The notes below the pieces were generated by a model. It was not told the DNA's origin, did no database searches, and saw only the letters and a list, made by a program, of their open reading frames with translations. Shown here piece by piece: positions 1-7,978 of a stretch of 62,962 nt of DNA; the stretch's first letter is position 1; each line of letters opens with the position of its first letter. Source of the stretch: Ectothiorhodospira magna. Its GTDB lineage: Bacteria > Pseudomonadota > Gammaproteobacteria > Ectothiorhodospirales > Ectothiorhodospiraceae. Position numbers and translations under genes: made by a program. Where the stretch lies: NCBI RefSeq assembly GCF_900110965.1, contig NZ_FOFO01000022.1, positions 1 to 62,962 on the forward strand. Direction: 5' to 3'.

Positions 1-93
1 GCTTGAAACGCTGTCAAGCGCTTCGGCAATAACACCTTTCGTCCAGCTTGCCAGCCGACGGTTAATATTCTTGCCGAAGGACTTGCTCGCCAT
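1..93 (-). pseudogene. TnpB-like transposase remnant (open at window edge)
   Basis: Reading leftward from 93 there are 31 sense codons with no stop up to the window edge. The product includes GKNINRRLASWTKGV, which I recognise from memory as resembling the C-terminal region of TnpB/OrfB-type transposases. It lies out of frame with, and overlapping the end of, the IS607-type recombinase fragment at 62-394. In IS607-type elements tnpB follows tnpA on the same strand, so the simplest reading is an internal deletion that joined the middle of tnpA to a late part of tnpB. Family assignment is tentative because most of the gene is outside the window. Confidence 0.45.
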
Positions 94-394
94 TGAACTC
101 AACGTTCGCCAAACCCCTCGCCACAACAAACTCTTCCAGCACCCGGCGCTGATTAGCCAAGTCTGGCTTCTGCGCCTTTGAGGAGACCCGGCAATAGGCC
201 ACCAGTCGCGTTGGACCCTCAGGTGCATGCCGCCATCCGATGAACTCCCGCAATTGGGACTCAGTGTAAAGACGACGATTGCTGTCAGTCCGTGCCGCTG
301 GAATGAGGCGCCCCTCGCGGTCCCAGCGCTGCAGGGTCTTGACCGAAACACCCAGCCGCTTCGCCGCCTTGCCTGTACTCATGGTGTTTTCCAT
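62..394 (-). pseudogene. tnpA: IS607-family serine recombinase (TnpA), C-terminally truncated
   Basis: The 110-residue product begins with a MerR-type helix-turn-helix (about residues 5-50: AAKRLGVSVKTLQRWDREG) and continues into the N-terminus of a resolvase-type serine recombinase (RLVAYCRVSSKAQKPDL, with the nucleophile Ser in YCRVSS). This order is diagnostic of IS607-family TnpA. Intact members are about 190-220 residues, so roughly half the catalytic domain is missing. After residue ~96 (GLANVEF) the sequence stops resembling the family and ends within 12 codons. The alternative frame downstream of that point looks like TnpB. The protein is probably inactive. Confidence 0.8.
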
Positions 395-480
395 AAGTCA
401 AGAGTACACTATCGCGCATTTTTTGCAAGACTAGAGTCTAGCTCCGCAAAAAACCCCGTCCTTGAGGACGGGGTGGGATA
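395..480. mobile_element. Left end of the IS607-type element with terminal hairpin
   Basis: This non-coding stretch lies upstream of the tnpA start. It holds a perfect hairpin at 453-474 (ACCCCGTCC, loop TTGA, GGACGGGGT) and a small inverted repeat CTAGA-G-TCTAG at 431-441. The 40 bp at 441-480, read on the minus strand, match 33350-33389 at 35 of 40 positions, which identifies them as a repeated element end and puts the tip near 480. Subterminal hairpins of this kind are typical of TnpB-bearing elements. Confidence 0.65.
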
Positions 481-515
481 GCGGCCGCAGTATGACAGCC
501 GCCAAAGGCGTATCA

Positions 516-870
516 GGGAGGAGCCGGCCGATAAGCCGGGTTCTGTCGGGGACAGTCATTCATCTGGGACCCACGTCACCATGGACCTCAAGCAGCCTAC
601 CCGGGTGCAGTGCGGGCCACACCGATGCACCCCTATTTGGCCTTGCTCCGAGCGGGGTTTGCCCTGCCACGGGGTGTTGCCACCCGTGCGGTGCGCTCTT
701 ACCGCACCATTTCACCCTTACCTGTGCCCAAAGGCCATCGGCGGTATCATTTCTGTGGCACTTTCCGTCGGCTCGCGCCGCCCAGGCGTTACCTGGCGCT
801 CTGCCCTGGGGAGCCCGGACTTTCCTCCACGACCTCGGGGGCCGCAGCGACTGTCTGGCCGACTCCAGCC
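516..870 (-). ncRNA. rnpB: RNase P RNA, bacterial type A
   Basis: Read on the minus strand, this is the RNA subunit of RNase P, the ribozyme that matures tRNA 5' ends. Recognisable universally conserved blocks in order are CAGACAGTCGC, GAGGAAAGTCCGGGCTCC, AGGTAACGCCTGGG, CAGGTAAGGGTGAAA with GGTGCGGTAAGAGCGCACC, GGAGCAAGGCCAAATAGGGG, GGGTAGGCTGCTTGAG, ATGAATGACTGTCC and ACAGAACCCGGCTTATCGG. The P1 helix closes perfectly: GGAGTCGGCC at 857-866 pairs with GGCCGGCTCC at 520-529 (written on the minus strand). Length of about 350 nt fits the class. Exact ends are estimated from P1. Confidence 0.96.
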
Positions 871-880
871 GGCATTCTAG

Positions 881-900
881 GCCCTTGGGTACCCAAGGGC
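881..900. other. Perfect 20-bp palindrome between rsmI and rnpB
   Basis: GCCCTTGGGTACCCAAGGGC is its own reverse complement. It sits 20 bp after the rsmI stop codon and about 12 bp before the 5' end of rnpB on the same strand. It could act as a terminator stem for rsmI, but no T tract follows on the minus strand. It could equally be an operator-like site in front of rnpB. Function is not resolved. Confidence 0.5.
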
Positions 901-920
901 AAGACGGGCAGCCATCGGCC

Positions 921-1763
921 TTAGCGCAACGCCAGCGCTCGCTGATAGAGGGTGTTTTTGGAAATACCGGTGATCTCTGCGGCCAGTCGGGCCGCCGACT
1001 TGAGCGGCAGTTCAGCCAACAGCAATTGCAACACCCGCTCCGCCTCCGGGGTCAAGGTGACCGCCGCCTGCTGGGGAGCACCCGCCACCAGGATCACAAA
1101 TTCCCCCCGTCCGTGGTTGGGGTCGGCCTGTTGCCAACGCACCAGCCCCGCCAGGGTATCCCCCTGTACCTGCTCGAAGGTTTTGGTCAATTCCCGGGCC
1201 ACCACCGCGCGACGATCCCCCCCAAACACCTGGGCCATATCCGCCAGGGTATCGCCAATCCGGTGACTGGATTCATAGACAATCAGGGTACAGGGGGTAT
1301 CCCGCAGGGCCTGCAGGCGGTTGCAGCGCCCCTGGGTCTTGGCGGGTAAAAATCCCTCGAACAAAAACCGATCCGATGCCAGACCGCTCACGGACAAGGC
1401 CGCAATCAGGGCGCAGGCCCCAGGTATGGGAGACACCCGCAGGCCCGCCTCCCGGGCCGCAGCCACCAGACGAAAGCCAGGATCACTGACCAGGGGGGTA
1501 CCTGCATCACTGATCAGGGCAATGGACTGCCCCTGGGCCAGACGGGATAACAGGGCGGGCACCTGCTGTATTTCATTGTGCTCGTGCAGGCTGATCCGGG
1601 GCGTGGTCAAACCAAAATGGGTCAGCAAGGCCCCCGCACGCCGGGTATCTTCCGCCGCAATCAGGTCCACCGTCCCCAGAATATCCAACGCCCGCCGGGA
1701 CAGGTCGGAGAGGTGACCGATCGGCGTGGCCACTACATATAAAACACCTGCCTTGATTGACAT
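921..1763 (-). CDS. rsmI: 16S rRNA (cytidine1402-2'-O)-methyltransferase
   Basis: RsmI methylates the ribose of C1402 in the decoding centre of 16S rRNA, using S-adenosylmethionine. The product (280 residues from the ATG at 1763) shows the tetrapyrrole-methylase fold signatures: LYVVATPIGHLSDLSRRAL near the N-terminus, IAAEDTR, the glycine-rich SDAGTPLVSDPGF, and SGLASDRFLFEGFLP. Its C-terminal tail carries the small helical RsmI-HTH region (KSAARLAAEITGISKNTLYQRAL). An upstream in-frame extension to 2000 exists, but it overlaps lpoA on the other strand and the family starts at MSIKAGVLYVVATPIG. The gene is divergent from lpoA, as in enterobacteria. Confidence 0.95.
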   Translation of the reverse strand: MSIKAGVLYVVATPIGHLSDLSRRALDILGTVDLIAAEDTRRAGALLTHFGLTTPRISLHEHNEIQQVPALLSRLAQGQSIALISDAGTPLVSDPGFRLVAAAREAGLRVSPIPGACALIAALSVSGLASDRFLFEGFLPAKTQGRCNRLQALRDTPCTLIVYESSHRIGDTLADMAQVFGGDRRAVVARELTKTFEQVQGDTLAGLVRWQQADPNHGRGEFVILVAGAPQQAAVTLTPEAERVLQLLLAELPLKSAARLAAEITGISKNTLYQRALALR

Positions 1764-1871
1764 GCCGCACCCCGGCCAAGATACTGGAAAACACACTAAA
1801 ATGGTTCGCCACTCTAACCTGCCCCCACAGGCAGGAGCAATAACGGCGCAGACCCTGGAAATCATGCACCC

Positions 1872-3725
1872 ATGCGATTGACCATCCTGCCCTTGCTGGT
1901 TGCACTGCTGATGTCGGCCTGTGCCAGCCTGCCCCAGCCTGCCGACCCGCCCACCGATACCCTGGCCAGAGCCGCCCTGCTGGAACGGGAAGGCGCCCAC
2001 CGGGCCGCAGCACTGGAATACCTTGACGCCGCCACCCAGCTACGGGGCGCAGACCAGGCCAGGGCCCAGCTCAATGCGGTCCATCTCCTGCTCCATCCAC
2101 CGGCGGATGCAGAGCGTCAGGCACAGGCCATCGAGATTCTGGAACAGGTGGAATCAGCTCACCTGGATACCGTGGGCCGGGCACGACAGGCTGAGCTCCA
2201 GGCCCGTATCAGCCTCATCCAGGACGACCCGCAACAGGCCCTGGCGCAATTGCCGGTTTCCCTGGACCGGCTCCCCATCGGTCTGGTGGCCCGTATCCTG
2301 GAAACCCGTGCCAATGCCCTGGCGGCCCTGGCACGCTGGGATGAAGCCCTGGATACCCGCATCCGCCAAAGTGCCCTGTGGCATGGGGAAGACCGGGCAC
2401 AACAGGCCAGCCATGAAGCCCTGTGGGCCATGATGGCGCAGATCCCCCCGGATCAACTGGCCCCGCTCATCGCCGGAGCAAGCCGTTTTGAGGCCCGCGG
2501 CTGGCTGAGTCTGGCAGCCCTGGCTCAAGATACGCCGCCCCGGCCAGCGGCCCTGGAAACGGCGCTGGATGGCTGGCAGCGGCAGTTTGACGGCCACCCG
2601 GCCAGCCCCCGGTTTCCCGACCGGTTGCGGGAACGCTGGGCTGCCCGGGAACAGCCACCAGAACATGTGGCCGTACTGCTGCCCCTGAGCGGTCGTTTTG
2701 CCACCGCCGCCCAGGCCATACTGGAAGGCATCATCGCCGCCTATTACGATACCCCCGCCGACCGCCGGCCAGAACTGCGCATCCACGATACCGGAGAGCA
2801 GGCAGAATCGGCCTGGACCTATTACCAACAGGCCGTGACCGAAGGCGCCCGCACCATTATCGGCCCCCTGGACCGGGATGCGGTCAACCTGTTTGCCCGT
2901 CATGGCCCCCTGCCGGTGCCGGTACTGGCCCTGAACCGGGCCGATGGCCACAGCGGATTTCCCCAGGGCCTGTACCAATTCGGCCTCCATCCTGAAGACG
3001 AAGCCCGCCAGGCTGCGGAGCGGGCCATCCTGGAAGAGCGCCAGCGCGCCGTGATCCTGATGCCGCGCACAGAGTTGGGGGAGCGTCTTCAGCGGGCCTT
3101 CCATGACCGGTTCGAGGCCCTGGGCGGACAGGTGGTCAGCACTCAGTTCTTTGACCCGGAAGCCGCTGACTATGGTGCGACCATCATGGCAGCCCTCAAT
3201 ATCCGCCCCCGGGGTGGCCGGGAGGGCACCTCTCCGCCCAGGGGCGATGTGGATTTGATCTTTCTCTCCGGCAATCCCCGACAGGCCCGGCTGCTCTGGC
3301 CCCAGTTGCGCTTCCATCGCGCCGGACAGATTCCGGTGCTGGCCACCTCCCATGTCTATGGGGGCTGGCCCGATCCCCGTCAGAATCAGGACCTGGACGG
3401 GCTGATCTTTGCTGATATTCCCTGGTTGTTGCCCCAGGCCAATCCCCGCCCGGAACTGCGTGCCCATCTGGATACCCAGCTTTCGGGCAACACCCGGCGC
3501 CTGCCCCGCCTGATGGCTCTGGGCTTTGATGCTTTCCAGGTGTTGCCACTGCTGGAATGGCTTGCCGACCATCCGGGGGAGCGCCATCAGGGACTGACCG
3601 GTGGCCTGCGGATGGATGCCAACGGTCAGATAAGCCGGGACCTGAACTGGGGTCAGTTCGTCGGTGGACAGGCGCAGCAGGTCCGGCAGGCCCAGTTGCC
3701 CGTCACCGAAGACGCGCAACCATGA
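1872..3725 (+). CDS. lpoA: Penicillin-binding protein activator LpoA/LppC
   Basis: This is an outer-membrane lipoprotein that reaches across the periplasm to stimulate the peptidoglycan synthase PBP1A. The 617-residue product begins with a lipoprotein signal peptide (MRLTILPLLVALLMSAC, lipobox LMSAC). A helical TPR-like N-terminal half runs to about residue 260. A periplasmic-binding-protein-like C-terminal half starts near VAVLLPLSGRFATAAQAI and includes IIGPLDRDAVNLFARHG. The length matches full LpoA. The stop codon overlaps the yraN start (ATGA), consistent with the conserved lpoA-yraN-diaA operon. Confidence 0.93.
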   Translation: MRLTILPLLVALLMSACASLPQPADPPTDTLARAALLEREGAHRAAALEYLDAATQLRGADQARAQLNAVHLLLHPPADAERQAQAIEILEQVESAHLDTVGRARQAELQARISLIQDDPQQALAQLPVSLDRLPIGLVARILETRANALAALARWDEALDTRIRQSALWHGEDRAQQASHEALWAMMAQIPPDQLAPLIAGASRFEARGWLSLAALAQDTPPRPAALETALDGWQRQFDGHPASPRFPDRLRERWAAREQPPEHVAVLLPLSGRFATAAQAILEGIIAAYYDTPADRRPELRIHDTGEQAESAWTYYQQAVTEGARTIIGPLDRDAVNLFARHGPLPVPVLALNRADGHSGFPQGLYQFGLHPEDEARQAAERAILEERQRAVILMPRTELGERLQRAFHDRFEALGGQVVSTQFFDPEAADYGATIMAALNIRPRGGREGTSPPRGDVDLIFLSGNPRQARLLWPQLRFHRAGQIPVLATSHVYGGWPDPRQNQDLDGLIFADIPWLLPQANPRPELRAHLDTQLSGNTRRLPRLMALGFDAFQVLPLLEWLADHPGERHQGLTGGLRMDANGQISRDLNWGQFVGGQAQQVRQAQLPVTEDAQP

Positions 3726-4075
3726 ACAACCGCAAGGCCCAGGGTGATGCAGCTGAGGCCCGTGCCTGCGCCTTTCTGGAGCAGCAGGGGCTACGGCTGA
3801 TCACCGCCCAGTTTCGCTGCAAGGCGGGGGAAATCGACCTGATCATGGAAGACCAGGGTACCCTGGTCTTCGTGGAGGTGCGCCAACGGCGCTCCGCCCG
3901 CTATGGCGGTGCCGCTGCCAGCATTCACGGCCGCAAACAGCGCCGTATCCTGGCCGCTGCCGCCTTTTATCTTCAGATTCATGGCGGCAATCGCCCGGCC
4001 CGGCTGGATGTGGTGGCCATCGAGGCCGATGACCGCCTGAACTGGATTCCCAACGCCTTTGAGGCCAGCCCCTGA
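3722..4075 (+). CDS. yraN: YraN/UPF0102 family nuclease-like protein
   Basis: This 117-residue protein has the UPF0102 pattern, a fold related to restriction endonucleases and Holliday-junction resolvases: GDAAEARACAFLEQQGLRLI, then the acidic/lysine core GEIDLIMEDQGTLVFVEVRQR, and DVVAIE. The D...ExK-like core is complete except that the usual VEVK reads VEVR. The cellular role is not firmly known; it is inferred to act on DNA. The ATG overlaps the lpoA stop by 4 nt, so the two genes are translationally coupled. Confidence 0.9.
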   Translation: MNNRKAQGDAAEARACAFLEQQGLRLITAQFRCKAGEIDLIMEDQGTLVFVEVRQRRSARYGGAAASIHGRKQRRILAAAAFYLQIHGGNRPARLDVVAIEADDRLNWIPNAFEASP

Positions 4076-4678
<603 letters not shown>

Positions 4679-4680
4679 TC

Positions 4681-6081
4681 ATGTCCCTGCCCACCAGCCT
4701 GCTCAAGTCGCTGGCCACGGCAGTGGGTCGGGACAATCTGCTGACCCGCGCTGCAGATTGCTGGCCCTATGGTGGCGACAACTCCCGTCTGCACGCCCCA
4801 CCCCAGGCGGTGGTCTTTGCCACCTGTACCGAACAGATCCAGGCCGTGGTGCAGCATTGTCGAGCCCATGGCGTCCCCCTTGTTCCTCGTGGACGCGGCA
4901 CCGGTACCACCGGTGCCACCGTGCCGGATCAGGGCGGGGTGGTACTGACTCTGGAGCGCATGGATCGCATCCTGGACATGGACCCGGATAACCGGCTGGC
5001 AGTGGTCCAGCCCGGTGTCACCAATCAGGCCCTGCAGGATGCCGCTGGTCATCATGGGTTTTTCTGGCCACCAGACCCGACCAGTGCCGCCTACTGCACC
5101 ATTGGCGGCAATCTGGCCTACAACTCCGCCGGACCAAGGGCGGTGAAATACGGGACTCCCAGAGACAACACCCTGGGCTTGACGGCGATTACCGGCAGCG
5201 GCCATCTGCTGCGTACCGGTGTCCATACCACCAAGGGCGTGGTGGGCTACGATCTGACCCGGCTGCTGATCGGCTCCGAGGGCACCTTGGGCATCATCAC
5301 CGAGGCCATTGTCAAACTCACCCCCCTGCCAGAGGCAAAACGCACTTTACAGGCAGTGTACACCTCCATGACTGCCGCTGCCCAGGCTGTTTCCCGAATC
5401 ATGGCCCAGCCGGTGGTGCCCTGCGCCCTGGAATTCATGGATGGACGGGCCATCGACATGATCCGCCACTATTCCCAGGCCGCCCTGCCCGAGGATGCCG
5501 GCGGACTGCTGATGATCGAGGTGGATGGACCGGAGGCGGGTCTGGATGCGGCGGCTCAACGGGTGGCGGCAGCGGCAGCGGGGGAAGGGTGCCTGGAGGT
5601 GGCACTGGCCCGGACCCAGGCCGAGGTCAAGGCCCTGTGGGCCACCCGCAAGGCGCTGTCACCGGCCCTGCGTACCATCGCCCCCAAAAAGATCAACGAA
5701 GATGTGGTGGTGCCGGTCTCGAAAATGCCGGTTCTCATCAGTGGCCTGGAAAAACTGGGGAGCAGCCACGGCATCACCATTGTCAGTTTCGGTCATGCCG
5801 GTAATGGCAACATTCACGTCAATCTGCTGGTGGACCCGGACGACACCGAACAAATGAAGGCCGCCGATGCCTGCCTCAAAGGGGTGTTCGATCTGGTGCT
5901 GGGCCTGCGGGGCAGCATTTCCGGGGAACATGGTATCGGACTGGTAAAACGCCCCTTCGTGGCCCAGGAACTGGGCCAACCGGCCCTGGCGCTGATGCAT
6001 GATCTAAGACGGTGCTTTGATCCAGATGGCATCCTGAATCCGGGCAAGGGCCTGCCGCCACTGCCGGATAGGGCGACCTGA
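4681..6081 (+). CDS. glcD: FAD-linked oxidase, glycolate oxidase GlcD / D-2-hydroxyacid dehydrogenase type
   Basis: This flavoprotein of the vanillyl-alcohol-oxidase superfamily oxidises D-2-hydroxyacids such as glycolate, D-lactate or D-2-hydroxyglutarate. The FAD-binding domain shows VPRGRGTGTTGATVPDQGG and GNLAYNSAGPRAVKYG (about residues 60-160). The cap and C-terminal domain carry GHAGNGNIHVNLLV and GSISGEHGIGLVKR, which hold the catalytic His residues. At 466 residues it is a GlcD-size single subunit; no GlcE/GlcF genes follow. It starts 2 nt after the diaA stop, so it is likely co-transcribed. In a carboxysome-bearing autotroph, disposal of photorespiratory glycolate is a reasonable but unproven job. 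Confidence 0.85.
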   Translation: MSLPTSLLKSLATAVGRDNLLTRAADCWPYGGDNSRLHAPPQAVVFATCTEQIQAVVQHCRAHGVPLVPRGRGTGTTGATVPDQGGVVLTLERMDRILDMDPDNRLAVVQPGVTNQALQDAAGHHGFFWPPDPTSAAYCTIGGNLAYNSAGPRAVKYGTPRDNTLGLTAITGSGHLLRTGVHTTKGVVGYDLTRLLIGSEGTLGIITEAIVKLTPLPEAKRTLQAVYTSMTAAAQAVSRIMAQPVVPCALEFMDGRAIDMIRHYSQAALPEDAGGLLMIEVDGPEAGLDAAAQRVAAAAAGEGCLEVALARTQAEVKALWATRKALSPALRTIAPKKINEDVVVPVSKMPVLISGLEKLGSSHGITIVSFGHAGNGNIHVNLLVDPDDTEQMKAADACLKGVFDLVLGLRGSISGEHGIGLVKRPFVAQELGQPALALMHDLRRCFDPDGILNPGKGLPPLPDRAT

Positions 6082-6087
6082 TGGATT

Positions 6088-6492
6088 TTATTTGACCACC
6101 CGCAAACTGGGCCCCTTGCGGCGTCCGCCCTGATCCTTGCTGTCGTCGTCCCCACCGGTGGGCGGCGGCTCATCCCCGTCCCCATCCTCGGATTCGGCAA
6201 ACATCATCCCCTGACCATTCTCCCGGGTATAAATGGCCAGCACCCGGTCAACAGGCACCATCACATTCATGGGACGCCCACCGAAACGGGCATTGAAAGT
6301 GATGGTCTCGTTATTGATCAGTAACCCGGTCACTGCCAGGGGCGCCACATTGAGCACGATACGGCCATTTTCCACATACTCACGGGGAACCACCACCTCA
6401 GGGGCGGCATCCACCAGCAAATGGGGGGTCATTTGATTATCCACGATCCATTCATAAATGGCGCGGATGAGATAGGGCTTACTGGAAGTCAT
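6088..6492 (-). CDS. sspB: ClpXP protease specificity-enhancing factor SspB
   Basis: SspB tethers ssrA-tagged peptides to ClpXP. The 134-residue product has the dimeric substrate-binding domain (SKPYLIRAIYEWIVDNQMTPHLLVDA, VLNVAPLAVTGL, ITFNARFGG, VPVDRVLAIYTRENGQG). An acidic disordered linker (SEDGDGDEPPPTGGDDD) follows, then a short ClpX-binding tail ending LRVVK, like the ALRVVK tail of E. coli SspB. It follows sspA by 39 bp, the conserved sspAB pair. Its 3' end converges on glcD with a 6-bp gap. Confidence 0.95.
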   Translation of the reverse strand: MTSSKPYLIRAIYEWIVDNQMTPHLLVDAAPEVVVPREYVENGRIVLNVAPLAVTGLLINNETITFNARFGGRPMNVMVPVDRVLAIYTRENGQGMMFAESEDGDGDEPPPTGGDDDSKDQGGRRKGPSLRVVK

Positions 6493-6531
6493 GGCGCAAC
6501 TCGAATGCTCAGCAATATCACGGGCAGGGTA

Positions 6532-7155
6532 TCAGTGCATTTCCTTCTCGGCCTCGGTCAGGCTCCGGCGGAAGGCAGGACGTGCGAACATGCGCCGGGC
6601 ATAGTCGCGGATGGGGGCAGGCAGCTTTTCCAGAGGGATGCCGTAATAGGGCAAGCGCCACATGACCGGCATGATGGCCGCGTCAACAAGACTGAATTCA
6701 TCGCTGAGAAAATAAGGCTTGATGGCAAACACTTCACTGGCCGCCACCAGGCTCTCATGGAAAATCTTGCGGGCCTTGGGGGTCTGCTTGTCCGAGGCGG
6801 CATCGAGATTGTCCAGGCTGCGATACCAGTCCATCTCCACCCGATAAAGCGCCAGACGGGCCGTGGCGCGAGCCACCGGGTCCACCGGCATCAAAGGCGG
6901 ATGGGGAAAACGCTCATCCAGGTATTCATGGATCACCTGGGTGCCGTAAAGCACCAGTTCCCGGTCCACCAGGGTGGGTACCGAGTCATAGGGATTCAAG
7001 TCGGAGAGGTCTTCAGACTGATCTCCTGCTGCAATGTGGTGGATATCCACCGTGATGTCCTTTTCAGCCAGCACAATCCTGACCGAATGACATCTCGGGC
7101 AGGTGGGTGCTGAAAAGAGCGTCATGACGGATCTACGATTGGCGATTAACGCCAT
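6532..7155 (-). CDS. sspA: Stringent starvation protein A
   Basis: SspA is a glutathione-transferase-fold protein that binds RNA polymerase and modulates stationary-phase and stress transcription. From the ATG at 7155 the product is 207 residues, MALIANRRSVMTLFSAP..., closely matching the E. coli N-terminus (MAVAANKRSVMTLFSGP). That is why this start is chosen over the upstream one at 7215. The GST N-domain includes VRIVLAEKDITVDIH and DLNPYDSVPTLVDRELVLY; the helical C-domain includes FAIKPYFLSDEFSLVDAAIMP. It lies between petABC and sspB, a common gammaproteobacterial arrangement. Confidence 0.94.
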   Translation of the reverse strand: MALIANRRSVMTLFSAPTCPRCHSVRIVLAEKDITVDIHHIAAGDQSEDLSDLNPYDSVPTLVDRELVLYGTQVIHEYLDERFPHPPLMPVDPVARATARLALYRVEMDWYRSLDNLDAASDKQTPKARKIFHESLVAASEVFAIKPYFLSDEFSLVDAAIMPVMWRLPYYGIPLEKLPAPIRDYARRMFARPAFRRSLTEAEKEMH

Positions 7156-7205
7156 GGAGGCTCTCCGCTTGGGTGGCCGCCTGGTTCCGTGGGGCCTGCT
7201 GAAAC

Positions 7206-7228
7206 AAAGGGGCATCCTTGCCCCTTTT
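7206..7228 (-). terminator. Rho-independent terminator after petC
   Basis: On the minus strand AAAGGGGCA pairs with TGCCCCTTT across a 4-nt loop, followed by GTTTC. It lies 16 bp after the petC stop and before sspA, so it would end or attenuate the petABC transcript. The trailing T tract is short and interrupted. Confidence 0.6.
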
Positions 7229-7243
7229 CCGAAGCGACGTCAA

Positions 7244-7978
7244 TCAGTGCACGTCTCTCCAGTATTCCCGCTTGAGCAGATAGGCCAGGAAAGTGAAGAA
7301 GGCCAGGAACAGCAATACCCACTTGCCCAGTTCATGACGTTCCATCTTCACCGGATCTGCCACATAGGCGAGGAAGTTGGTGATGTCGCGGACCACTTCA
7401 TCATACTCCTCGGTGGTCAGCTTGCCCTCGGCAACCTGTTCCAGCTTGATGTTGCCGTCTTCACCCACATTGGCCTGCCAGCCCTGCAGTTCCCACAGAA
7501 CGTGAGGCATGCTCATGGCTTCAAAGATGGCATTGTTCACGCCCATGGGCCGGCTGTCATCCAGATAGAAGCTGCGCAAGGTGGTGTAGATCCAGTCCGT
7601 ACCCCGCAGGCGAGCGGTGAGGCTCAGATCGGGGGCAGGCTGACCAAACCACTCTTCTGCGTCATCGGGCTTCATGGCAATCTTGATCAGTTCGCCAACA
7701 CCCGTTTGATCGCCAGACGGATCACGGGTATGGATGAACTGCTCCCGAAGCTGGTCATCGGTCAGCCCCAGGTCACGGCCCATGCGGTTGTAGCGCTTGA
7801 ACTGGATCGAATGACAGCCGATACAGTACTGGAAGAAGTGCTCCGCGCCACGCTGCAGGGAGGCCGTATCGCTCATGTCGATATTGGCCCGGTCCAGAGG
7901 CAGGGAAGGGCCAGCCGCCAGCGCCGCAGTGGGCGCTGCACAGGCCAGCATGAATACAAGCGTCATCATTTTTTTCAT
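7244..7978 (-). CDS. petC: Cytochrome c1 of the cytochrome bc1 complex
   Basis: Cytochrome c1 is the membrane-anchored haem c subunit that passes electrons from the Rieske protein to soluble cytochrome c. The product (244 residues from 7978) has a Sec signal peptide (MKKMMTLVFMLACAAPTAALA), the haem-binding motif CIGCH within GAEHFFQYCIGCHSIQFKRYNRM, and a C-terminal membrane anchor (LGKWVLLFLAFFTFLAYLL). A Met axial-ligand region is seen around SMPHVLWELQGWQ. The start overlaps the petB stop (TGATG). A longer in-frame start at 8077 is rejected because it lies inside petB and hides the signal peptide. Confidence 0.95.
   Translation of the reverse strand: MKKMMTLVFMLACAAPTAALAAGPSLPLDRANIDMSDTASLQRGAEHFFQYCIGCHSIQFKRYNRMGRDLGLTDDQLREQFIHTRDPSGDQTGVGELIKIAMKPDDAEEWFGQPAPDLSLTARLRGTDWIYTTLRSFYLDDSRPMGVNNAIFEAMSMPHVLWELQGWQANVGEDGNIKLEQVAEGKLTTEEYDEVVRDITNFLAYVADPVKMERHELGKWVLLFLAFFTFLAYLLKREYWRDVH

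Noticed and set aside
500-510. CGCC-AAA-GGCG hairpin after rnpB as a terminator
   Set aside because: The stem is only 4 bp and no T tract follows on the minus strand.
462-1349. Long plus-strand frame across rnpB and rsmI
   Set aside because: It lies antisense to the RNase P RNA and to rsmI, and its product has no recognisable family; GC-rich antisense frames stay open by chance.
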